Source: Dama dama
Lineage: Eukaryota > Chordata > Mammalia > Artiodactyla > Cervidae
Direction of reading: 5' to 3'
NCBI RefSeq assembly: GCF_033118175.1
Contig: NC_083701.1
Location: forward strand, 9,009,501 to 9,073,500
DNA: 64,000 bases
Within the stretch, counting starts at the first letter, position 1. Each line of letters begins with the position of its first letter. Made by a program: the position numbers and the translations under genes. Positions 11,001-23,000 of this stretch are shown piece after piece. The notes under the pieces are model-generated. The model made no database searches and was not told the origin of the DNA. It saw nothing but the letters and a program-made list of their open reading frames with translations.

Positions 11001-14000
11001 AAAATTTGTTGGAGTATAGTTGATTTGCAGGGCTTCTCAGGTGGCACAGTGTTAATGAATCCACCTGCCAATGCAAGAGATGCTAAAGATGCGAGTTCGA
11101 TCCCTGGTTCAATGAGATCCCCGGAGAAGGAAGTGGCAACCCTCTCTGGTATTCTTGCCTGGGAAATCCCATGGATATAGGAGCCTGGCGGGCTACAGTC
11201 CACGGGGTCTCAAAGAGTTGGAAACGATTGAGCAACTAAGCATAGTTGATTTACAGTATTGTGTTGGGGCTTCCCTGGTGGCTTAGATGGTAAAGATTCT
11301 GCCTATATTGCAGGAGACCCGGGTTCGATTCTTGGGCTGGAAGGAGCCCCTGGGGAAGGAAATGGCTACCCACTCTAGTATTCTTGCCTGGAGAATCCCA
11401 TGGCCAGAGGAACCTGGTGGGCTACAGTCCATGCAGCCCCAGAGAGTCAGACACAACTGAGCGACTTAGTTTCAGGTGTACAACACAGTGATTCAGTTAT
11501 ACATTTACGTATATTCATCATATTTCAAATTATTCTATTTTATTTTAAACTATGTATTTTTTTCTGGGGTATAGCAGATTATAGGGCTTCCCTGGTGGCT
11601 CAGATGGTAAAGAATCTATCCGCAATGTGGGAGACCTGTGTTCGATCCCTGGGTTGGGAAGATCCCCTGGAGGAGGGCATGGCAACCCACTTCAGTATCC
11701 ATGCCTGGAGAATCCCATGGACAGAGCAGCCTGGTGGGCTACAGTCCATTGGGTCGCCAAGAGTTGGACACGACCGAGCGACTAAGCACAGCACATAGCT
11801 GATTAACAGTGTCGTGGTAGATTCAGGTGGACGGTGAAGAGACTTAGCCATACATCTACATGTATCCACTGACTTATCCTAATTATTAGTCTTTCTCAGA
11901 GAGGAAGGGAAGGGACACCCGGAGGTATAACATACACGTTACAGACTTCTTAATACAGCAGCAGATGAAGACAAAGGTCCGTCAGCATATCCATCTTTGC
12001 TTGGCCAAATTGTTTGAAAGACTTAGGGTAACCCAGTGGCTCTTAGCTCCCAATGGAGAGATTTTAAAAATATTCTGAAACCTAGACTCCACTCCCAGGA
12101 ATTTTTATTCAGTTGACCTAGAGGTTAAGGAGCCGGGTCTTTGTTCCCCAAAGTTACCATGCAATTCCAGCCTTTGGCTTGATGGTAGGCGGGGTGGGTC
12201 TGACTCCTTTCTGCCTCCTGTGGTTGGGGGTCTCCTTGGCCCTCCAGTGGACATGCCCTTCGTCCCGAGGCTGAGCTGGCAAAGCATCGATGGGGGCCCC
12301 TGGCCGGCCTTCCCGCCTCTAGAGTCAGCTTCCTACACGTGGGGCCCTCATGATAAGTGTGGGCACAGCACTCTGGGGAGGCAGAGCCAGCCTAGAAATG
12401 AGAGATAATCGAAAGGAGAACCTGGGTTCAGGGTGACGTAGTGGACAGGGTTGCTGCTGGTTGAGAGGAAGGAGCCAGGCCAGGAATTGGCTCCGTGTGG
12501 GACCAGGGGTTGGACCACTCATGTCCCCGTTGGAAAGGCGAGTGTGGTGGGAACAAGAGACCCCTTCCGGGCCCTGCTAAGCAGCTGGTGATGGGAGCCT
12601 CTGTTGTTTCCTGCATCTGGCAAAGGGGACGCCCTTGCCCTAAAGTCAGACGCAGGCTCTCCTGTCCTCTACTGTCTCCCGGAGTTTGCTCAAACTCATG
12701 TCCATCGAGTTGGTGATGCCATCCAACCATCTCATCCTCTGTCGCCCCCTTCTCCTCCTGCCCTCAATTTTTCCCATCATAAGGGTCTTTTCCAATGAGT
12801 CGGCTCTTTGCATCAGGTGGCCAAAGTATTGGAGCAGGCTCTCTAACCGCCCCAGTGTGAGCCCTCACACCATTACCCTCCACCGTACCTGCTGTCGTGG
12901 GCCAGTTTTGAACAGAGGGGAGCTCCTGCAGTCCTCTGTTAACAAAATTTGCAGTCCCAGAGGACATGTGAATCGAGGCGTCTCTGTGCCTTAAACTCCC
13001 CGAGGTCTCCTTTCTTGAAACTGAATTAGCCCACTGTGTCCACTCCATCAGGGTCCTTTGCATTCTCCACCTTGTGTCCCAGGCATCTCTTGGGGAGAGG
13101 AGATAGGAGAGAGGTTTCCCTAAGATCAGGAACACCTCCTGGCAGGGCTGCCAGGGGACCTCCTTTGAAATCCTAAGAGATCCAAGTCCCCGTTCGTCTA
13201 TGAAACCACGTCACTTTTCTCTTAGCTTCAGTGATATTTATAATCTTCATATGAGGGAAATCATAGCAACCTTAGAGGTTTATTGTGAAGATTAAATGAG
13301 CCTGTGTGCTGTGCTCAGTCATTCAGTCGTGTCTGACTCTTTGCCACCCCATAGACTGTAGCCCACCAGGCTCCTCTGCTCATGGAATTTTCCAGGCAAG
13401 AATACTGGAGCGGGTTGCCTTTTTCCTACTCCAGGGGGTCTTCCTGACTCAGGAATCAAACCTGCATCTCTTACATCTCCTGCATTGGCAGGCGGAATTC
13501 TTTAGCACCGCGCCACCTGGGAAGCCCAGATGAGTTTATAATGCTCATCTAATGCTCAGTGAGGGACCTGGGACATAGGAAGCAGTTTTTAAAGGGCCAC
13601 TTTACAAAGTAGAGGGTTTGGGGGGATTAGGATGGAGAGCATCCTTGCTCAGAGGAACAGGCTGTGTACACTGCGGGGGTGCCTGGAATAGGGGCCACGG
13701 AGGGACTAGGCTGAGGAGTCTGGGTGCATGAGGCAGGTTGTCACACCATCCCTGCCCTTCAAGCATGTTGCAGTTTGCACTGTTTATTTCTGCCGGGGTC
13801 CGAGCTCTTGCTAACTGCCTCTGTGTGCCTTCTCCCAAGGTACATGTATCCCTCCATGGACCAGTTGGCTGAAATGCTCCCTGGAGTCCTGCAGCAGTTT
13901 GGGTAAGAGCTTGCAGAGAAAGGTGACCTCTAGCTTCTGTCTCTCCTGGGGCCTTGATCTGGCCCCACCACTGAAATCTAGGTGAATGTTTAAAGATAGG

Positions 14001-17000
14001 GAAGAAACCAGCTTGTCACACTCTGCAGACACTGTCTTTCTCATAGTCTCTTTACTCCGATGTGCTTCTTGCAAGTCAGGCTCTTCCCCCTGAGTGAATC
14101 TACCCCATGATGGCAGCCACTCAACTCACCCTTTCCTCACCTCTCTTCCCTTATTGCTTTTTCTTTCCCTTGGAATGTTCTGGAATGGGTTGCCTGAGCC
14201 CCCCCACGTCTCCCTCCAGGCCTTATTTCTTCAGTGCTCATTTCCTTCTTCCTTGAGCCTTTCATGGGATGGTAACGCCTCAGAGTTCTTGCCCAGTTCA
14301 CTTGCCTTCCAAATTTTAGAATCCAAAATACAGCTGAAGGGCGGGAAGAGGCAGTCCAGGGACTGGGCCTTCCCGTAAATGACCATCGGGCTGTCCGAGC
14401 CTGGCTGTGGTCAGGAGCGGAGTGAGGGGAAAGGAGGAGTCTTCCCAAGGTCGTGATCTTCTGTGAGGCCACAGAGCACGTGGCATCGCAGGTCCTCCAG
14501 GGCACGTAAGGCGGCGTGGTGCCAGCCACCCTCAGGGATGCCCAGGACAGACGCTGGGGGGGACAGGGCTCCTCAGGGCAGGGGGCGAGGGTTGCACGGC
14601 CTCCCATCACTCCGCCATCTGGATGTGAATTTTTATTTCTGCTTCTAGGCTGAAGAGCATCATTGGAATGGGGACTGGAGCAGGTGCCTACATCCTCACT
14701 CGATTTGCTGTGAGTTTTTTTGTTTTTTGTTTTAGCTTCTGTTTTATATCAGAGTATAGTGTGTTAGTTGCTCAGTCGTGCCCTACTCTTTGCAATATCA
14801 TGGACTATAGCCACCCCTCCCCCAGAGCTCCTCTGTCCAGGGATTTTCCAGGCAAGAATATTGGAGTGGGTAGCTATTCCCTTCTCCAGGGGATCTTCCC
14901 ACATTGCAGGCAGATTCTTTACCATCTGAGCCACTCGGGAAGCCCCTGTTGGAGTATAGCCGATTAACAACGTTGTAATAGTTTCAGGTGAAGAGTGAAG
15001 GGACTCAGCCATACATACACATGTATCCATTCTCCCCCAAACTCCCCTCCCATCCAGGCTGCCGTATAGTGTTGAGCAGAGTTCCATGCGCTGTACAGTA
15101 GGTCCTTGTTGGTTAAAAAGAACTTTTTAAAAAAATATGTCTTAAATAAAATTAATTCAAGATTAAGGCAGAAACTTGGAAAAACAGCAAATAAAAAAAT
15201 CACAAAAGGGGAAAAAGAAATGAACCGTAATTCCATTTCCCAAGGGAGAACCACAGTTCACATGGAGGGGGGGGTGTGGTCCAGAGTCATGTATGCCCAT
15301 GGCACGTGAGGGCCGTGCCCCTAGGACATAGCCGTGGCTCTTTCCCCTTCGCTGAAATGCTGCACGATGATTCTTTTATCATCGTCCTGACCGTGGCCAG
15401 GTCCTCGCATCACCGAGTGTTCTCTTATGGCGCTTCTTTGTGACAGCTGCACATGTTTTGTAGTCAGGAAAGTCTTGGACCCTGACTGATGCTTAACTAA
15501 TCAGAGATGCATGTGTTAGCATGATGGATGTCACTGACATTACTAGGGGTCCGCATCAGGCGCTATCAGGTCCTCTGTATCCTCACCAGACAGTTGTTTC
15601 AAAATGCAGTGATGCTCATTTTATTCAGCCATATGTAATCTGACAGCCTATTATTTGCTGGACTTTGTAGAGGTTAGGAATGCTAGCATGAATACAAAAT
15701 GGTCTGGCTGTCTAGACTCGTGAGTCCATAAAATACAGTCTCAACTGTATCTTAGATTTCTATCTCCATATCTCTGAGAAGTAAGAGGATTCTTACTGAT
15801 TACTGAAGAGCCGATTACCTTGTCTGATTTATGAAGTCCATGGTATGATGTACCCATTTCACAGCTGGGGAAGCTGAGGGGCAGCAGAGTGAAGTGACTT
15901 GTCCCAGACAGGTGTGCCAAGCATATGTGCTTCTGCTCCTCTTATGGTTTCCTCTTTCCACTCTTTTAGAAGTCCCATGTAGTGTCTACTAGGCTGGAAC
16001 CTCAGTTTTGGAAGTTGAGGGGGGGGGGGGGCACATCCAGAGCATCAGTCCTCTTGACTTTTCTCTGTCTTTAGTTTGACTTTAAAGTTCACAGTCTCTC
16101 CCCTGGCTGGGTTGTCTCTCTCACTTCGTGCCTTGAATTGCAGCTCAACAACCCTGAGATGGTGGAGGGCCTTGTGCTCATCAACGTGAACCCGTGTGCA
16201 GAAGGCTGGATGGACTGGGCAGCTTCCAAGGTGAGCCTGGGGGCCTGGGTCAGCCTGGGGTATCCCACCCTGCAGAGGGACAGGTGTGCCCGACTCTGCC
16301 TGGAGGATAGACTGCAAGGGATCTCTCCGCGCCCCACCCCTCCACCACCCCCAGCAAAGGAGGCAGCTTTCCTCTGCTGGGCTTTGAATAGTGAACATGA
16401 TTCAGCCATGCGTCATTCGGATTTCAATAAGACACTGCTGTCCAAGTCAGTGATACCAGTGGGATGTGGGTCTCCAGCCAGCTTTGATAAGGAGAAGCCT
16501 GGGTTAAGATGTATCTACTGGGGATGTAGCATATGTTGGGTTTATATTGAGATGCTGAGACTAAAAAGACGAACAAGACAAATGTCTGTCATCCCAGTCA
16601 CCCACATGTGATTAATTAAAAAAAAAAATGTATTTGGTGCTAATTTTATGCCACTTAGTTTTATGCCAATAATAATTAGCTAACATGTGTTGAGTATTTA
16701 TCAGGTTATCTTTCTATGCTCCGTGGCATGACCTCATTCAATCCTCAGTCACCCCAGGAGTAGGGATTGTTATGACCATTTTATGGAGGAAGAAACTGAG
16801 GTTTGCAGGGTTAAGATATTGTCCAGGGTTGCACAGAGCCGGGCAGTGAGAGAACCGGAGCCGGGCAGGACCCCTTGGACTCTGGGATCCTCGGATCACC
16901 TCTGAGCTGGGCTCAGCCTCCATCAGCAGGTGTCAGATGCCCGCCGGGAGCCAAGCTCCACAGGGCAGGAAACGCAAAGAGAACAGGGCACATCCCTGCC

Positions 17001-20000
17001 CGGGCAAGGGCCCTCGCTGTCTCGGGAAGCTCGGCTCTGGCTGGGTTCCTTGTTTATCTTTTAAAAATGATTATTGTTTTTTTCATAAAGGCCCCAGTAT
17101 TTGCCAAGGAGAAGGGGAAACTGTTCCAATGGAAACAGGACAAAGACTTTCAAGCCGGGGTTATCCTGGCTTCTCATTTGGAAAGTGTGTTTTTGTCAAG
17201 GTTGGGGTGGCCTGTCAGGGACAGGGAATGTGAAGGGGTCGTGCCCCTCCGCACACCTCCCACCCCACCCTGGCCACTCTGATATTTTATTTCTTCCTGG
17301 AACATTCTGCCAGGACACGGGAGCCCTTTCCTCCCTCCGGCATGATATTCAGGAGCGGAACACACTCCCTGTTTTTTATTTTGTTTTCCAACAAGGGAGT
17401 GACACTCAGTGGGCCGGTTTGGCTTCTTGGTAGCTGTCCTGTGCCAGACGTGGGGCTGGGCCATTGACCGTTGGCTGATGTGGGCCGGAGCACTGTTTGT
17501 GGGTTTTACTGTTTGCACTGATCTTTCCTTCTCGGCTGCAGCTTGGGGGTCTAGTGTGTGTCAGACACTGGGGTCAGATCCTGGGACATGTGTAGCTGTC
17601 TCATGTAACCCTGGCCTTGGCCTCGTGACTCTGAGCTTCCCGGCACCCTGGTGATGATGAGAGGTCTGAGGCCCAGTGGCTCTGTGACATGCCCCCCAAA
17701 CCCAGGGTCACGCAGCTAGGAGAACACCCAGGTCTAGAGCTTCTCTCCCCTACCGGTCCCTGCCTGACACTGAAGTTGGTCAACACACATTTATGGAGCT
17801 CCTACTATATACTTAGCATTTATACCTAGCTGTATGCCCAGCATTTATGGAGTGCCTACTGTATACCTAGCATTTATGGAGCTCTTGCTGTATGCCTAGC
17901 ATTTATGGAACTCCTACTGTATACCTAGCTTTGTCAGTGGGAGCAGGTAGAGAAGAGAAGGTCAGAATATTCAGAGAGAGGAAACTAGCCTGAGAGGGGA
18001 AGATCTGGAGGATGACACTGAAAGGATAGTTGGGCGTAAACAGATCCTGGTGTATAGACTAGCAACTCAGTGTGTGTTTGGAAGCAACAGACAACACCCT
18101 ACCCCACACACCCCGCCACCCCTTGCTGAGGACTTGGTGAGCTGTGGCCTGGTGAAAGCTGGGAACATGTGAGCTCTTTGTTCAGACACGTTTTCCCCGC
18201 ATCTCCTGTGCCCCGGGTTCTGAGAGTAAGGAGTTGATGGAGGGTCAGGCCGCTCCTTCCAGGGCTCCAGGCCCCATAGGTAACTGGAGACAGGTGACCA
18301 CCTTCCATCATGGGTGTGAACCCTGACTTGGATGCGGGGGAGCCCATGCTGCTGCTCCGCCCCTGGGCAGTGGGGTTTGCTGACCCTGTCTGGCTGCTGT
18401 GAACACCTGTGATCTAATCCTGCCTGCTTCGTCCTCCCAGATCTCCGGATGGACCCAAGCCCTTCCAGACATGGTGGTGTCGCACCTCTTCGGGAAGGTG
18501 AGTGTGTGACCTGGCGTTCTGTTGTTCAGTCACGTGCTGCCCCGCACAGAGGGTGCGGAGCAGGGGCGATCCCACCCGACCCTCCCCAAATAGCGAGTCG
18601 TGACTCATTCACAATCGTCACATCATTCCTTCTCTCTCGCTGTCCCTTTAACAGAAGTCTTTTTAAACAGCTTTATTGAGGTACAGCACATATTGAAAGT
18701 ATAAAATGTGACAGGTTTTGACATTTGTATATACCGGTAAAAACCATCACTGAAGCCCAGGTGACTGACAACACACCTTCCCCCAGAACCTCCCCAGGGT
18801 CGCCTGGTCTTCCTTCCCTCTGTCCTCCTCTGATCCCCTCTGGGTCACTGCAGATTCGCCGGCATTCCCTAGAGTTCTATGTAAACAGCATCATGCCGTA
18901 TGGGCTCCTTAATTCTTCTATCTAGCTCCTTTCAGTCCACATAATTATTTTGCAATCCATCTGTGTTGATGGGCATATTAAGAGTTCATCCGTTTGTCAT
19001 GCTGAGTGGTGTTCCGTGGTGTGGATGGACCAGAGGTTGCTTCTCCATTCACCTATTGATGTTGGGTTCTTTTCAGCTCTGGGCTATGACAAAGCCAACA
19101 GCAAGCACATCTGTGGAGTGTGTCAGCCTCAGTCCTAAGGGACTATTCTGCGCCGCCCCCCCGTGCCCCCCCCCCCCCCCCCCCCCCCCCGCCACAGTGG
19201 TGGATGAGGAACCTGAGGCCAGACAGGTTGAGTGACCTGTGTGAGGTCGCACAGCCAGCGAGAGGGGCTGAGGTTGGAGCCTATGAGTCTGGCTCAGCGT
19301 TGGTTCCCGTTCCCAAGGCAGGATGCTGGCGGCCTGGGCCTCTGCTGGTACCTCGCTCTCAGGTGGGCTGTGCGGGTGCCCCCACTGCGGCTGGTCTGAG
19401 CCAAGCCCCTGGTGACACGGGAGTGGTGCGTGGTTCTACCCTGTCCCCTGGCCAGCGTGGCCCCTGACTCTGGCTATGTACCTCCTGCTGAGCTGGAGGA
19501 TGTGAGAGAGGGCCCTGATGTGGGTCTGAACTGCCCCTCGTTGCCCGTCCAGTTTGGGGTGATGTGTTCTGTTCCCTGTGTGTGGCTTACACACCACTGC
19601 TTGCTCCGTGGCTGGAGAGTGTGACCATATGACACCCAGGGAGGCAGGTGTGTGCTGGGTCGCTGTAGCGTGCACTGTCCTCATGTTCGTTTTCTGTGGC
19701 TGCTCTAACAAAGTTCCACAAGCTGGGTATCTTAAAGCAACAGGCATATATTCTCTCTCACTTCTGGAGGCCAGGAGTCTGAAATCAAGTGTCGGCCGGG
19801 CCACAGTCCTCCAATGGGACTAGTGGAAGGTCCTTCCTTGCTTCTTCTGGCTTTCGGTAGCCTCAGCATCCCTTGGCGGGTGGTTCCTCACTCCAGGCTC
19901 TGCCTCCATCTTTGCACGCCTTTCTCTGTATCTGTTTCAAATCTCCCTCTGCTTTTCTCTTACAAGGACCCTGGTTCTAAGTCTCTGGATTTAGAAGCTA

Positions 20001-23000
20001 CTGGGATAATGCAAGATGACCTCATCTCTGGATCCTTAACTTAATTACATTTGCAAAGACCTTTATTTCCAAATAAGTTAACTTCACAAGGTCCAGGAAT
20101 GTGATGTGAACATATCACTGGGACAACCTTTCAGCCCGCCAGAGTCCTCTTTTTTTATGTTTCAGTTTCCATTACATTTTCTCCACCCTGAGTGTATAAT
20201 GTGAACCTCGTAGGAATATAGGAAGAATCAGAGCCAATGTCTGTATTTTCTTGGAAGGCGGGGGTGTCAAGTATAGAGTGAGAACTTTGCCTGACTGTAC
20301 CTGAAATTACTTGGGGTGTCTGTTGGTGCCCCCAACTCACTACAGTTGTTTTGATCTGTAACCCCAGCACAATTCCTCAGAGCGTGACTTTCCTGATTTT
20401 TTTCTGGGAGAACAGCTAGTTGGTCCCTGTTGCTTTAGTACTCGTGGACTGTCTTGACACAGCTCTCGGCCGACACTGGCCCCTCTTTGCTCCCTCCCAC
20501 TCTTGATCTGGTTGTCGTCAATTATATCAGGCCCTTTCATGAAATTGCAGCATCCTCTGTTGTACAAATGAGAAACAGAACAAGCTTATAACTTGTTTGT
20601 CTCAAATCACATTCAGAAAGGAACCAGGGAGAGAGAAGGCTGAGGTCGGCCTTCTGCAAAGATCTGGTTGGCCCTCCTGGGAAGCAGGATTGAGCTTCTT
20701 TCCGGCAACTTCCCATTGCATGGGTTGGTTTTGTTTTGCAAACATGAAAAACTTCTTTTCATCTATTTCCATTAAAAAGAAATTGATAGTAATTGCTAAA
20801 GTCGCATCGGTGTTTACAATGGGCTTCCTAGACAGCCCAACCTTTATTAAATCCTACACTTTTATGAAGTAGGTGATGTCACTCCCACTGTCTTTTTTTA
20901 AAGGAAACTGAGGCTCAGAGAGGTAGAACACTTGTACAATAAAAGGACAGTGATGGAGCCAAGTTCAGATCCAGGAGGACTGAGTTCAGATCAGAACTTC
21001 CGAAGTCTGAGCCCAGAAAGGCATGCTTGCCCCTCCAGCTTTGCGATCGCTCTCCTCGCAGCTGACATTCAGACATCAGTCTGCTTCTGGGTACAGCTTC
21101 TGCTTTCCCAAGGGTTCCCTCGGGCCCATAGCAGGCCTGTGGATTAGGCATTACTGTTTTCACTTTGTACCCGAATAAGCTGAAGAGTAGAGAGGGTGGT
21201 GACCAGCCAGCGCCATAGTTCCCACAAACGACATTCTCCTCTCTCTCTGCAGGAGGAAATGCAGAATAACGTGGAGGTGGTCCACACCTACCGCCACCAC
21301 ATCATGAACGACATGAACCCTGGCAACCTGCACCTGTTCATCAACGCCTACAACAGGTACCCAGCGCTGCTCAGTCACACAACGGCTGTTTTTGTGGGTC
21401 CGGAACTAAGATGGGGCAAGGGAGGGGAGAGCATAAAGTTAATATAAGATGCAACCCCGGAGCAAATAGATGAGCAGAACAAAGGTGCCCAGGAAGGGCC
21501 CTGGGAAGTTAGGTGCCTCCCGGAGTTTTGAGTATTGATCCTTTGCAAGAGGGCTTCCCAGATGGTACAGTGGTATAGAATCCACCTTGCCAGTGCAGGA
21601 GACACAGTAGATGTGGGTTCGATCCCTGGGTTGGGACAGTCCCCTGGAGTAGGAAATGGCAGCCCACTCCAGTATTTTTGCCTGGAGAATCCCATGGACA
21701 GAGGAGCCTGGTGGGCTACAGTCCATGGGGTCGCAAAGAGTCAGACTCTACTGAGTGAGCACACGTGTACTCTGCAAGGAGCTTAACTCCACTCCAGATC
21801 ACCAGGGGTGCAAGCATGAGGAGGAACAGTCCCATGGCAAACAGCTTGCCCATGGATTTACATGTGTGCCTGTGCCGAGGCTGACCCTAAGAAGGACCAG
21901 AGGTGGGGAGAGACGAGAGGGACGTGGAGAGGAGTCCAGAAAGGCTACTGGGAGGTGAGAGACTCATTCCCAGGGCAAGGAGCAACTGAGCCTGGCTTTT
22001 GGCCAGGGTGCAGCCCTCTCAAGCATACCTGGGTGACAGTCTGGGGCTCAGCTCAGGAAGGGGGCAGCTTGGGGCCGCTGCTGTTGGCCAGGGGTTCTAG
22101 AATCCTGGGGAACTCAGCCTGCCGCTCCACAGAGGGGTCAGGCCTGAGCCTGCTGGGCTGTGTGTCTCCTCACATGTTAGCAACTCAACTGCACGGAAGG
22201 CATTCGTGTCCCTCCCCACCCACCTTCCTCCCGGCCTCTCGGTGATGGAGGGACAGGCAATACTTGTAGCAAGTAGCTGCAGACACAGAGGCTGAGCACC
22301 CATTCATTCAGCAAACACTGGTGAGGACTGGAGTGGGCAGGCTTTTGACTGAGGAGACCAGCAGCAGCCCCCTGCAGCTCCACAGGCTGCAGGAAAGGGC
22401 TGATGCCATGATGAGGGCACTCTCACCAGCATTTCCTGCTGGGGAAACGAAGGCCCAGAGAGGTTCAGCACCCTGCCTGAGGTCACACAGCTAGCAAGCA
22501 GAGGAGCCTGATTTGAATCCAGCCAGACTGGCTCCAGGCTGTGGGCTGGGAAAGGGTGTCTAATGCTGGGAGGTGTCAGGCAGGGAGAGGCTGGTGGCCA
22601 TCCATACAGTGAGGGTTTAAAAGGAGGGAGTGAAGGGATCAGGTCTGAGTTCTAAAGAGATGGTTTGGTTACTATGTAGAGGACTCCGAGTTAGGCGCGA
22701 GAGTAAGACTCAGATTAAGAGAAGAGGCTGGACAGCATTTGGAAGGTGAAGGCTGTGGCTTGGGGGACAGGTGGGAAAGAGGAAGCCTCCACAGAAGGAT
22801 GTGATTTGTGCATAAAAGGAAAAAGAAAAACCAGAGGACAATGAGGTGGAGTCTACAGGAAATGTTTGAGTCCTGCTGTCCCTGAAGCCACCTCTATGGA
22901 CCCAGAGAGGCTGGGGTGGGACCCCACATAGCTTGGGATGTGGGTGGCTGTTTGCCAGAGTGGCCAGTGCAGGACTCCTGGGGTTGCCTGGGTGGAAGGG

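Larger units (their letters stand above)
10995..11875. mobile_element. Artiodactyl L1 3' tracts interrupted by three SINEs
   Basis: L1 pieces (GTATAGTTGATTTRCAG, TTCAGGTGTACAACACAGTG, ATAGCTGATTAACAG) remain between the SINEs at 11031, 11267 and 11585. Confidence 0.75.
10120..13839 (+). other. NDRG1: NDRG1 intron 5
   Basis: Holds an L1 3' fragment (10195-10415), an MIR, an L1 tract cut by three SINEs (10995-11875), a BovB piece (12661-12838) and a Bov-tA (13311-13527). Segment 11880-12660 shows nothing recognisable. Confidence 0.9.
14710..16143 (+). other. NDRG1: NDRG1 intron 7
   Basis: A Bov-tA inside an artiodactyl L1 tract (about 14757-15120). The remainder is unique-looking, with a G13 run at 16019-16031. 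Confidence 0.88.
16231..18440 (+). other. NDRG1: NDRG1 intron 8
   Basis: An MIR at 16670-16850 and a 29-bp minisatellite at 17788-17928. The rest looks unique. Confidence 0.88.
18498..21252 (+). other. NDRG1: NDRG1 intron 9
   Basis: An L1 3' fragment (18655-19085), a C25 homopolymer (19166-19190) and an antisense MLT1-like LTR (19690-20140). 20150-21250 has MIR-like debris only. Confidence 0.88.
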
